Part shown: piece after piece, positions 46,644-55,230 of the stretch
How positions within the stretch are numbered: the stretch's first letter is position 1
Layout: every line of letters begins with the position of its first letter
NCBI GenBank assembly: GCA_016711505.1
Contig: JADJSV010000017.1
Span: 372,001 to 436,000 of the forward strand
Origin: Bacteroidota bacterium
Lineage (GTDB): Bacteria > Bacteroidota > Bacteroidia > AKYH767-A > 2013-40CM-41-45
Direction of reading: 5' to 3'
Length of the DNA stretch: 64,000 nt
Made by a program: the position numbers and the translations under genes
Notes under the pieces: generated by a model
Databases searched by the model: none
The model's input: only the letters and a program-made list of their open reading frames with translations
What the model was told of the DNA's origin: nothing

Positions 46644-47366
46644 TCACATCCCGGCTGTGATTGCTGACGGCTTGAAGCCACGAACCACCAGGTAAATACC
46701 TAAAGAAAATTCGAAGATAGCAACCATTATTGCAGATATCATTGATAATTCTGAACGAAACTCAATATAACCGAACAGTACTCCCAGGAAACCTGCTATC
46801 AGAGGGAAAGCGCCGATAATTCCGATAAGGGAAAGTGCACGTGGTACTAAGCGCGATTTATACAGTAAAATTCCCAGGAGCAGGTCATCTATTGCAGGAA
46901 TGAACGATTGTCCGAGTGTAAAGATGCGATCATACAAAATAACGAGTGTACGACTGGTTAACAAAGCATCCGGACCTACACTTTCTTGCCTCAGGGTTAC
47001 GGCCGAGAGTAAGAAAGCGACCCCCAAAAAGATTGTACTTGCTTCCAGCACTCTTGCTGCGACAAGGCCTAAAGCCATTCGCTCGCCCTGGCGTTTTAAA
47101 ACAGGATACAATATTATAGCGGTTGCAATTCCGGAAAGAGCAACAATAATTTCAAGTAGTCCACCGATAATAATAGGTTTGTCTGGTCCCGCCCCAAGAA
47201 CGTAATTCGGATCGTGAATGGGTTGATACAAACTTAGTGTCGGTATAGAAATAAATGTGAGAATATAAATAAGTCCGGCAAAGAAAGATGTCTTTCTCAA
47301 TGAACTCATAGGTTTTAATTTCGATGCAGCTTCTAAGCCCAGGTCGATGGTTTTTGCAGTATGCAT
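46644..47366 (-). CDS. DUF4386 family membrane protein
   Basis: A 240-residue integral membrane protein with six predicted helices, of the DUF4386 type. Recognisable parts are the first helix SLRKTSFFAGLIYILTF, the loop ANPNYVLG-like DPNYVLGAGPD, and the late segment LSLIGIIGAFPLIAGFLGVL. Two starts are possible: the ATG at 47366, giving a 19-residue soluble lead, or the ATG at 47309. I keep the longer one because it contains a plausible conserved lead-in, with low certainty. It sits between a beta-barrel gene (35 bp upstream) and the CPBP protease gene. Function is unknown. Confidence 0.75.
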   Translation of the reverse strand: MHTAKTIDLGLEAASKLKPMSSLRKTSFFAGLIYILTFISIPTLSLYQPIHDPNYVLGAGPDKPIIIGGLLEIIVALSGIATAIILYPVLKRQGERMALGLVAARVLEASTIFLGVAFLLSAVTLRQESVGPDALLTSRTLVILYDRIFTLGQSFIPAIDDLLLGILLYKSRLVPRALSLIGIIGAFPLIAGFLGVLFGYIEFRSELSMISAIMVAIFEFSLGIYLVVRGFKPSAITAGM

Positions 47367-47401
47367 GTGTTTTTATATTTCAGTTAAAATATATAGTACG
47401 A

Positions 47402-48115
47402 TTAATTGACTCCTTGCTTAAATTGCTTTTTCGCAAATGGATTTGTTTTCCAAGGTTTAGAAACACGTACACTTACCATTACGGATCTTGTTTTAATTTC
47501 GCCGGCATTGGCTATGTCTGATAAGCCATGTACATATCTTACATCTAGTGTAATGGTTTTCTTTTTCGTTGGTATAGAAAATCCTCCGCCAACTTGTATA
47601 CTTGCATCCCATCTTTTGAAACCGTCAATCGAATTGGAGAAGTTGAGTTGTGATGTTTCATCACTGAATTTTCTGCTTCCACTGAAATTGTAAGCAATAG
47701 AAGGACCGGCGTTTAAATAAAGTTTTCCTACATGTAAACGCGCCATCATCGGTAGTTCAATGGAGTTGATCTTGATCGTCGATTCGCCTACGTTCAAAGG
47801 ATTATTTGCCTTTAATGATCCACCCTTTCTCATGTAATACAATTCAGATACTACAGAGAAAGCCGGAGTCACACCTGCTTGAAATGAAAATCCGGCTTGA
47901 AGTCCTCGAATGGATTTTTTATAGTCGGACAGACTACTTTCAGCGCTCCCATAATTCAAATTAGAAGATGTCATTTGTACCATGACATCTAAATGAGTTT
48001 GCGCTGATCTTTTTTTGTTTTGATTTTTTTCGGAAATCGTTGTGTCTGATTGTCCAAATGTTGATGTGCTAAGGAAAATTAATCCTAATACTACTGCTGT
48101 TTTAATTGTTTTCAT
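47402..48115 (-). CDS. PorT-like outer membrane beta-barrel protein
   Basis: A 237-residue outer membrane protein. Signal peptide MKTIKTAVVLGLIFLSTSTF precedes a mature domain with alternating amphipathic strands: GLQAGFSFQAGVTPAFSVVS, SELYYMRKGGSLK, LYLNAGPSIAYNFSGSRKFS and the closing SVMVSVRVSKPW. This is the typical PorT/OMP_b-brl pattern of Bacteroidota. It is the first gene of a probable three-gene unit with the DUF4386 and CPBP genes. A structural or transport function cannot be told apart. Confidence 0.82.
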   Translation of the reverse strand: MKTIKTAVVLGLIFLSTSTFGQSDTTISEKNQNKKRSAQTHLDVMVQMTSSNLNYGSAESSLSDYKKSIRGLQAGFSFQAGVTPAFSVVSELYYMRKGGSLKANNPLNVGESTIKINSIELPMMARLHVGKLYLNAGPSIAYNFSGSRKFSDETSQLNFSNSIDGFKRWDASIQVGGGFSIPTKKKTITLDVRYVHGLSDIANAGEIKTRSVMVSVRVSKPWKTNPFAKKQFKQGVN

Positions 48116-48406
48116 TTGTTTTTGTTTTTTAGGGGTTATTTATGATGCAAAAGTATTTGCAGGATAAACCTTGCGACAGGACAATTGTAAAGTTGAATTG
48201 TAAAAAATTGAAGTTTTTATAAAAGATTCTTTTTTACATCAATTTCTAACATCGACTGTGCTTGTAATTAAAAAAGAAAAAAGGCAATCACCGGGTAATT
48301 TTCAATTATATACTATTCTTCTGCACGTTTGTCCTACCTCAAAGCATCACACAGGAATTACTTTTACAACAAAATAAATAATCGTTATTGATCTAAATTA
48401 ATTACC
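48116..48406. other. Divergent promoter region
   Basis: Lies between the beta-barrel gene and the redox operon, which point away from each other, so both promoters must be here. The sequence is AT-rich with no repeat or gene that I can recognise. Confidence 0.4.
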
Positions 48407-48634
48407 ATGAAAACAAAAATGAAACTGATTGCCTCACTCAAAATTTGGATTGTAATATATCCGTCCATTACATTATTTCTTTTTCTGTTTGGCCGGTCAT
48501 TATCGGCACTACCCTTATATCAAAGAACGTTTGTACTTACAATCGCTTTAGTCCCATGGGTAATGTTTGTAGGAGTTCCTTTGGTGGAATCGTTCTTAAG
48601 AATAATAAATACGAAAAATAAAATTTCAAATTAA
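48407..48634 (+). CDS. Small membrane protein with two helices
   Basis: A 75-residue protein with helices at residues ~9-30 (LKIWIVIYPSITLFLFLFG) and ~38-62 (TFVLTIALVPWVMFVGVPLV). It resembles short uncharacterised inner membrane proteins often seen beside flavin oxidoreductases. It lies 16 bp upstream of the thioredoxin-reductase-like gene and is probably the first gene of that operon. No catalytic or metal-binding residues are visible. Confidence 0.68.
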   Translation: MKTKMKLIASLKIWIVIYPSITLFLFLFGRSLSALPLYQRTFVLTIALVPWVMFVGVPLVESFLRIINTKNKISN

Positions 48635-48650
48635 TTAATATTAATGTCCC

Positions 48651-49661
48651 ATGGCTTCTTTGTCCAGAAGAGAATTTATTCAATTAGGAGGAAAAGCTGT
48701 TGCATTTTCTCTGTTGCCATATTCCCCATCACCAAATTTAAAATACAATTCAATGACTAATAACAAATATTTTGATGTAATAATAATAGGCGGAAGCTAT
48801 GCAGGTTTAGCAGCGGCAATGTCTCTTGGAAGAGCTTTAATAAAAACATTGATCATCGACAATGGTAATCCAAGCAATCGCCAAACGCCACATTCACATA
48901 ATTTTCTAACGAATGACGGTAAAACGCCTGCTGAAATAGCCACACTTGCTAAACGGCAAGTGAGTAATTATGATTCTGTCTCTTTTCTAAACGATACTGC
49001 AATCAATGCTGAAAGAACATTGAATGGATTTAAAATTCATGTTGCCGGTGGTGAAAATTTTGAAACAAAGAAATTGATTTTCGCTACTGGTATTAAAGAT
49101 ACATTACCTCCGATAAAGGGTTTTTCAGAATGCTGGGGTATTTCAGTCCTGCATTGCCCCTATTGTCATGGTTACGAGATCCGAAATAAAAGAACGGGAA
49201 TTTTTGGAAACGGAGTTACAGGCTTCGAGTTTGCGAAACTCATTTCGAATTGGACAAATGATCTTACCATTTTTACCAATGGCGACTCTTCATTCACAAC
49301 CGATCAGAAAAATAAACTTCATACACATCATATTAAAATAATTGAGAATAAAATCGACCGACTTGATCACAGCAATGGTTATGTAAATAGGATTTTATTC
49401 AAGGACGGTTCTGTATTGCCCATTGACGCAATCTATGCACCCTCCCCTTTCGAGCAACATTGCAAAATTCCTGAAGCATTAGGATGCGAATTAACAGATG
49501 AAGGTTACATTAAAACAGATCAATTCCATGAAACAACGATTAAGGATGTCTTTGCAATTGGTGATAACGCTACCAAAACAAGAACTGTCGCAAACGCAGT
49601 TGCTATGGGTACGCATGCCGGAATGACCCTCAGCAAGAAAATGATCATTGAAGAATTCTAA
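48651..49661 (+). CDS. Thioredoxin reductase-like NAD(P)/FAD oxidoreductase with Tat-like leader
   Basis: A 336-residue flavoprotein. Residues 1-33 look like a Tat leader: LSRREFIQLGGKAVAFSLLP contains twin Arg before a hydrophobic stretch. The FAD-binding motif is VIIIGGSYAGLAAAMSLGRA, the redox motif is HCPYCHGYE near residue 165, the NAD(P) loop is GIFGNGVTGFEFAKLI, and the last FAD motif is DVFAIGDNAT. An internal Met (MTNNKYFDV) before the FAD fold could be the true start of a cytoplasmic form. It is in an operon with a small membrane protein and a beta barrel 40 bp downstream, so an envelope redox role is plausible but inferred. Confidence 0.86.
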   Translation: MASLSRREFIQLGGKAVAFSLLPYSPSPNLKYNSMTNNKYFDVIIIGGSYAGLAAAMSLGRALIKTLIIDNGNPSNRQTPHSHNFLTNDGKTPAEIATLAKRQVSNYDSVSFLNDTAINAERTLNGFKIHVAGGENFETKKLIFATGIKDTLPPIKGFSECWGISVLHCPYCHGYEIRNKRTGIFGNGVTGFEFAKLISNWTNDLTIFTNGDSSFTTDQKNKLHTHHIKIIENKIDRLDHSNGYVNRILFKDGSVLPIDAIYAPSPFEQHCKIPEALGCELTDEGYIKTDQFHETTIKDVFAIGDNATKTRTVANAVAMGTHAGMTLSKKMIIEEF

Positions 49662-49701
49662 TTGAAAGAATAGAAAGCACTCTGATGAAAAATAATGTGA
49701 A

Positions 49702-51084
49702 ATGAAAAATCTTGATGCCACAATTTACAGATTTACAATTGCTTTTATAAGCATTGTAAATTATACTAATGCTCAGTCCGCTATTGGCCTTCTGAGGTAT
49801 AACGACAACTTTACCTTCATCAAGGATGATAGCCTGAAAAAAGGTTTTAATCGTTTTAAATATATCGAGTTCAGCGAAAATAACTTCATTTCATTTGGCG
49901 GAGAAATCAGAGAACAACTCCAATTGTACCATAACATTAATTTCGGAGATCTGCCTCCGAAATTTTCAAGCATTAATGCCCACCAGCTTAATCATCGTTT
50001 GATGCTTCACGCTAACATAGAATCAGGAAATCATTTTCGCTTTTTTATTCAAATGAACAATACTCTTCAGTTCATGAATGTGAATCCACCGTCTCCCGAA
50101 ATAGATGTGAATCATCTGAGCTTACATCAGGCTTTTTCTGAATTCCTGTTTGACAAATGGAAAATCAGAATAGGCAGACAAGAGGTCTTTTACGGAAAGC
50201 ACAGGATATTCACAGTAAGGGAGGGCCCGAATACCCGGCAAACTTTCGATGGAATGGTTGTAAAAAAAGTTTTCAAAAATGGCACAATAGATTTCTTTGC
50301 TTTGTCCAAAACAATTTCCAAAAAATTCATTTTTGATGATGAGTTTGGAAAAGAAAGGTCCTTTGGATTTTACAGCAACTTGTTTTTAACTGAAAAAAGT
50401 ATCGGATTGGATTTTTATGGATTAAATTTCCAATCAGAACAAAGGAAATACAATCACAACTCTGGTCCAGAGAACAGACAAACAGTTGGGTTTCGGTTAT
50501 TTTCCGATTTGAAGCAATTTAATTTCGAAATAGAAGGAACGTATCAAACAGGCCAATTCAATTCGCTTTCGATTGATGCTTATAATGTATTTGCCGATGT
50601 CAATATAACAATCCTGCAAAAAATGAAAGCCAGAATTGGCTTGGCTGCAAATATCAGTTCGGGCGACAAAAATAGTTCTGACAATAAATTAAATACATAC
50701 AATTTATTGTATGCAAAGCCTGCATATGGTTTGGCTATTCCATTAGGCTCTGCTAACATGATCAGCATATATCCTTACATTAAAATAAATCCGGTTCCAA
50801 AACTCAATATACTGACACAAGTTTTCTTCTTACAAATAAATAGTGATCAGGATGGTTTATATTCTCCATCTATGATAATGGTAAGACCTCAACCTGAAAC
50901 CTCATCCAATTCAAACTCGATGTATATGGGAACTTTCTTTGTATTAGAAACGTCCTATCAGCATTCTGAAAACTTCTCACTCTCCTTTGATGCATCCTAT
51001 TTCAATGTTGGAGGTTTTCTTAAGGAAACCGGAAAAGGTAAAGATCTGACATACGTTTCATTTAAATCTACCTTCAAATTCTGA
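49702..51084 (+). CDS. Alginate-export-type outer membrane beta-barrel protein
   Basis: A 460-residue outer membrane protein with a signal peptide ending TNAQS. The mature part matches the alginate-export (AlgE-like) barrel pattern: FISFGGEIREQLQLYHN, HQLNHRLMLHANIESG, WKIRIGRQEVFYG and REGPNTRQTFDGM. The C-terminus ends in a strand with aromatic residues (YVSFKSTFKF), as required for BAM insertion. In most Bacteroidota such proteins are not linked to alginate, and no polysaccharide genes are nearby. It shares an operon with the thioredoxin-reductase-like gene. Confidence 0.82.
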   Translation: MKNLDATIYRFTIAFISIVNYTNAQSAIGLLRYNDNFTFIKDDSLKKGFNRFKYIEFSENNFISFGGEIREQLQLYHNINFGDLPPKFSSINAHQLNHRLMLHANIESGNHFRFFIQMNNTLQFMNVNPPSPEIDVNHLSLHQAFSEFLFDKWKIRIGRQEVFYGKHRIFTVREGPNTRQTFDGMVVKKVFKNGTIDFFALSKTISKKFIFDDEFGKERSFGFYSNLFLTEKSIGLDFYGLNFQSEQRKYNHNSGPENRQTVGFRLFSDLKQFNFEIEGTYQTGQFNSLSIDAYNVFADVNITILQKMKARIGLAANISSGDKNSSDNKLNTYNLLYAKPAYGLAIPLGSANMISIYPYIKINPVPKLNILTQVFFLQINSDQDGLYSPSMIMVRPQPETSSNSNSMYMGTFFVLETSYQHSENFSLSFDASYFNVGGFLKETGKGKDLTYVSFKSTFKF

Positions 51085-51480
51085 TTTCGAATTACTTTGT
51101 TGAATGAAAACATCTAATTGCACGGCTCATTAGGGCCGTGTAAATAGATGTTTTTGATTTTAAGACATGCTCCTTCTGCATGGTTCTATTGTAAATGTTG
51201 AAGTGATATCAACAGTCTAATCCCAATGCACAATCATATCAGTATGGTCTCAAGCAACATTCCGGCCGGGGTAACTACCTGCAAAAAATCATACATTCAT
51301 TTAGAATTCCTTTTAGATTATGAGTGCAAATGAAAGTTCTTAATAAAAATAAGTAAAAAAGATGCAAACCATAAAGCCTGCATCTTTTTGTAATAATTGA
51401 TCAAAATAAAATTGGTGTTAATCTTTAAGTTTTGTCGCTGGTGAAAACTAATCTGCGACAACTTCTTCCACAATCAGTTT
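51085..51480. other. Intergenic region with two terminators and repeat remnants
   Basis: Holds the ends of convergent genes. At 51117-51145 a stem TTGCACGGC/GCCGTGTAA is followed by a run of T, ending the plus-strand operon. A remnant of the nested palindromic element (CAAGCAACATTCCGGCCGGG) is at 51250-51275. Confidence 0.6.
51355..51389 (-). terminator. Hairpin terminator of the delta-60-repeat gene
   Basis: On the minus strand AAAAAGATGCA, a 12-base loop and TGCATCTTTTTT form a stem with a U-tract, about 90 bp after the stop codon. On the plus strand the same stem is also followed by TTTTTG, so it may work both ways. Confidence 0.8.
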
Positions 51481-54066
51481 TTAATTATTTTCATAATTGA
51501 AGTTCCACTTTTGGTTTTTAGTTGCAAAAAAATAAACCCCGCTAGCAGAATCAATTTCGATATCAAATAAATTCTCACCTATAAAAACTCTCTCCTGAAT
51601 TAATCTGCCATCGATAGCAAATATAGCTGCGCGAACGGAATCGTAATCAATATCCATCTTTACTGTAATTCTGCCTGATGATGGATTCGGATAAATCCAT
51701 GCCGAAGATTGTTGCGATGCAAGAGATATGACCTCTGTAAACGGACCACCTTCCAGACGTACCAGACCATTTACATGAATACTATCGTAGGTCCGGTAAT
51801 CGCCGCCGATCAGCATCTTGTCATCATACCCTTGTAATTCGATTGCGTGACCTCCGGGATTAAAAGTAAGATAGCCGTCAGAAATTCCAAAACCTGTATT
51901 AAATGTATTATCTGTTGTTCCGTCTGAATTCAGTCTTATAATTCCATTTGCTAACGTTCCGTCAAAGGAAGAAAAAGTTCCGGTCAGAATTATTCTTCCG
52001 TTTCCCTGAATCTCTGTTTCGTTTACCTTCTGATCAGCTCCGGTACCGATATTGTTGATGAAGGATGAATCAACTGAACCATCCGTTTCAAGTCTGATAA
52101 TTCTTTGACTCATTGCTCCGCAGGCAATAATTTTTCCATTTGTCTGGAATTTTAAATCATTTATTCCGACAATTCCCAGGGGAGTGAATGAGTTTTCTAC
52201 TGTACCATCGGAATGCAATCTGAGAAGCGGTTCACATGCAACACCATTATACGTAGTAAAATTACCACCAATAATCATATCTCCACTTCCGCCCGGTACA
52301 AGCACAACAGAGTTTGCTTCCGCATTAAAACCATTTGTAGCGGAAGGAGAAATAAAACTTAGATCCGGGATACCTAACGTATCCAGTCGTATGATCCTGT
52401 TAAACGCTGCTCCGTCGAAAGTTGTAAAGTTGCCGACCACAATTATTTTACCATCAGGTTGCAACAATATTTTTTTAACGCCATTATTAAAACCTGTTCC
52501 GATATTAAAATTTGGATCAATGGAACCATCCCAGTTTAATCTCACAAGATTTTTTCTGGCAACATTGTCATAAGTGGTAAAACCGGTGCCATCTCCGCCG
52601 ACATAAATTTTCTGATTGATTGTATCCAATACAATACAACTGATCTTAACTGTAAAAGTAGAGTTCGTTTTAAAACCTATAGGAGTATGAAAACTCGTAT
52701 CTATATCACCATTCGTCAGCAACCGTACAATTCCAGGCGCCGCTGTTCCATTATAACGAATTGCATTTCCATCAAGAGCAAGCAGTATTTTATGATCCGG
52801 CTGGAGTTTTATGTCACGGATGTAGTGAGAATTTGAAACTCCCCATGAAGTTGTAAACGATGTTTCCAGCCATCCGTCCGGTTTTACACGCGCAATTTTA
52901 TTTCTCAACGTATTGTTATACTCAATAAATGCTCCACCAATTAAAATGGAACCGTCAACCTGAACATCGAGCGACTGAATTTCATCAACTGTATAATTAT
53001 ACGTTGATATCGATGATGTGTAAAATGAATGATCCAGTCTTCCGTCCGGTAATATCCTGCAAAGTCTTCCGATGGTATCTGTATCATAAATCGCAAAATC
53101 TCCTGCTGCCAACAGATTATTATTAGCATCAAAATGCAGATCATAAACAATATTGTCAAATCCGTTCCCGGAAAGAAAAGATGTATCAACTGAACCATCA
53201 GACATCAACCTGCAAATTCTTCTAAGAGTTTGTCCGTCGTAAGAAGTAAATGCACCGGCAACAATCAGCTTCCCTGAATTATCAAGCAGTGTTCTATACA
53301 CAGTATTGCTGAAACCGTTTCCAACATCGTAAGTAGGATCAAGAATTCCATTGATAGATAAACGTACAAGTCGGTTGGCAGCAGTATTATTATCGTACTC
53401 ACTGAAATTTCCACCTACATAAATGGAATTTGTAACATTATCAAAATTTATCGATCGTGCTGAATTATCAAATCCAACACCGGAAATAAATGTTGTATCC
53501 AATGATCCATCCGTGTTCAATCGTACTATTCTTCCGGCCGGAGTTCCATCATAAGTATTGAAAGATCCGCCGACTAAAATCTTTCCGTCAGGTTGAAGAC
53601 AAATTGCATACACATTACTGCCATTGTTGAAACCTGTCCCAACCGTAAAACCAAGATCCAATGCTCCTGTGCTGTCAAGCCGGACAATCCCACTCCGTGG
53701 CTGACCGTTAAAGGATGGAAAAGTTCCGCCGACAATTATTTTACCGTCGTTCTGCACTGCGAGAGACTGGACTTCTCCACTGCTGAATCCGGATGAAGTT
53801 TGAAAAGCCGGATCCAGATCACCGTTGTTCAATAACCGCACAAGTCTCGGGCGACTCACGCTATTATAAGTAGTAAATGGACCTCCGACGAGGATCTTCT
53901 GATCCGGTTGGAGCAAAAGAACATTTATTCCGGCACCATTGAACCTGGATGAATCGCCCAATTGCGGAGACGGTCTTCCAAAGCTGTAATCGATAGCACC
54001 AAACTGAGCGTTGCTTGTGTATGTAAGTAAAAATGCAACGAATAATACAAGGTATTTTTTTTTCAT
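51481..54066 (-). CDS. Delta-60 repeat protein with T9SS sorting domain
   Basis: An 861-residue secreted protein. I chose the ATG at 54064-54066 because it gives the signal peptide MKKKYLVLFVAFLLTYTSNA; the frame extends 15 codons upstream. The body is made of about 13 delta-60 repeats, each with a core such as TDGSLDTTFISG, SDGSVDTSFLSG or WDGSIDPNFNIG followed by DGKIIVGGxF, and is likely a beta propeller. The C-terminal ~75 residues are a T9SS type A domain (SAWIYPNPSSGR). Many such proteins are found per Bacteroidota genome, mostly of unknown function. No catalytic motif is seen. Confidence 0.9.
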   Translation of the reverse strand: MKKKYLVLFVAFLLTYTSNAQFGAIDYSFGRPSPQLGDSSRFNGAGINVLLLQPDQKILVGGPFTTYNSVSRPRLVRLLNNGDLDPAFQTSSGFSSGEVQSLAVQNDGKIIVGGTFPSFNGQPRSGIVRLDSTGALDLGFTVGTGFNNGSNVYAICLQPDGKILVGGSFNTYDGTPAGRIVRLNTDGSLDTTFISGVGFDNSARSINFDNVTNSIYVGGNFSEYDNNTAANRLVRLSINGILDPTYDVGNGFSNTVYRTLLDNSGKLIVAGAFTSYDGQTLRRICRLMSDGSVDTSFLSGNGFDNIVYDLHFDANNNLLAAGDFAIYDTDTIGRLCRILPDGRLDHSFYTSSISTYNYTVDEIQSLDVQVDGSILIGGAFIEYNNTLRNKIARVKPDGWLETSFTTSWGVSNSHYIRDIKLQPDHKILLALDGNAIRYNGTAAPGIVRLLTNGDIDTSFHTPIGFKTNSTFTVKISCIVLDTINQKIYVGGDGTGFTTYDNVARKNLVRLNWDGSIDPNFNIGTGFNNGVKKILLQPDGKIIVVGNFTTFDGAAFNRIIRLDTLGIPDLSFISPSATNGFNAEANSVVLVPGGSGDMIIGGNFTTYNGVACEPLLRLHSDGTVENSFTPLGIVGINDLKFQTNGKIIACGAMSQRIIRLETDGSVDSSFINNIGTGADQKVNETEIQGNGRIILTGTFSSFDGTLANGIIRLNSDGTTDNTFNTGFGISDGYLTFNPGGHAIELQGYDDKMLIGGDYRTYDSIHVNGLVRLEGGPFTEVISLASQQSSAWIYPNPSSGRITVKMDIDYDSVRAAIFAIDGRLIQERVFIGENLFDIEIDSASGVYFFATKNQKWNFNYENN

Positions 54067-54242
54067 ATATGAGAATTTAAATTTAAAAAAATTATGGTTA
54101 TGCAGACGCAATTTAGTGGTTGTTGTTTAAATATCAAAATGGATATTGGACAAAATATCGGCGTATATATCTGCGAAAATCAGCAGGAAATAAATTGCGG
54201 CTAAATTTTACCCGCAGTTCGATTACATGAAATAAATTATTT

Positions 54243-54989
54243 TCAGGAAATCGCCTTCTTCGTCATCATCCCAATAAACTCTTCCTTCTTGCGTCTTGAA
54301 ATTTCTGCAACGGAGTTGTCACTCATATGTACAAAATATCCATCAAGGCGACTGAAGCGCTTTACATGTTTAAGATTGATCAGATGCGAATTGTGTGAAC
54401 GGAAAAAACCGTATTCGTGCAAAAGGTCTTCGTACTCTTTGATGTTTTTTGTACCGGTAAATTTTTCAATGGCTGTGTGGATGTGCGTGTAGGCTCCGTC
54501 GGCATGCAGACGAATAATTTCTTCGGGTAATAAAAATGCATAGCCGTCTTTTACAGGAATGGCAATTTTGTATGTCGTTGTTGTATTGAGATTTTCTAAA
54601 AAAGCATTGTATTGCGAAGGACCGTTCTCTTCTAATTCATTCGAAACTTTTTCTACTGCGCGGACTAAGTCATCGGTGTCGATCGGTTTTAAAATGTAAT
54701 CGACTGCTGAAAAACGAATGGCTTTGATCGCATAGTGTGCATGTGCGGTTACGAAAATTATTTTGAAATCGATAACCGGAACTTTTCTAAGCAAATCGAA
54801 GCCGGTGCCGTTGGGCATTTCGACATCGAGGAAAACCAGTTGCGGTTTGTTCTTGGAAATGAAATCGAGCGCTTCGTCGACGGAAGAAACCTGACCTACG
54901 ACTTTTACCGTCGGACAATATTCTTCCAGTAATTTGGAAAGGCATTCGTGGTTCTTTTTTTCGTCGTCGACGATGAGGGCGGAGATCAT
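54243..54989 (-). CDS. LytTR family response regulator
   Basis: A 248-residue response regulator. Residues 1-120 are the receiver domain: acidic pocket VDDE, phosphorylated Asp in LVFLDVEMPNGTG (~54), Thr in IFVTAHAHYA and Lys in YILKPI. Residues ~140-245 are a LytTR DNA-binding domain (EIIRLHADGAYTHIHT, FFRSHNSHLINL). The frame is open for a further 67 codons upstream, but that part is only the translated CGCAGA palindrome (RRVRRFRRKSAEI). The ATG at 54987-54989 begins MISALIVDDE, as expected. It is downstream of the reg_prop histidine kinase gene on the same strand and is its likely partner. Confidence 0.92.
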   Translation of the reverse strand: MISALIVDDEKKNHECLSKLLEEYCPTVKVVGQVSSVDEALDFISKNKPQLVFLDVEMPNGTGFDLLRKVPVIDFKIIFVTAHAHYAIKAIRFSAVDYILKPIDTDDLVRAVEKVSNELEENGPSQYNAFLENLNTTTTYKIAIPVKDGYAFLLPEEIIRLHADGAYTHIHTAIEKFTGTKNIKEYEDLLHEYGFFRSHNSHLINLKHVKRFSRLDGYFVHMSDNSVAEISRRKKEEFIGMMTKKAIS

Positions 54990-55015
54990 GTGGGGGCGTG
55001 GTCTACTGTGTGTTT

Positions 55016-55187
55016 TTATTTCCCGCAGAGTGCGCAGATTTCGCAGAAAATCCGCAGAGATCTCTGCGAGATCGAATTTGATTTTTGCACTATATCTAAT
55101 CAATATACTACTTCGTGTAATAAATTTATATTCCGAAGGAATTTCTGCGGATTTTCTGCGAAATCTGCGCACTCTGCGGGAAATAAT
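55016..55187. repeat. Long inverted repeat, CGCAGA family B copy 2
   Basis: Left arm CCCGCAGAGTGCGCAGATTT then CGCAGAAAATCCGCAGAG; right arm CTGCGGATTTTCTGCGAAAT then CTGCGCACTCTGCGGG. Copy 1 has AATG and ACA between the CGCAG words where this one has AGTG and TTT, and both arms changed together. It lies between the histidine kinase gene and its response regulator, so it would be transcribed in a shared mRNA. Confidence 0.88.
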
Positions 55188-55230
55188 CACACTCTAACAA
55201 AGCTAACCGAATTCCCCTCAGATTTGCAAA

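Noticed and set aside
54990..55190. N-terminal extension of 67 codons for the LytTR regulator.
   Set aside because: It consists of the translated CGCAGA palindrome, while the receiver domain starts normally at 54989.
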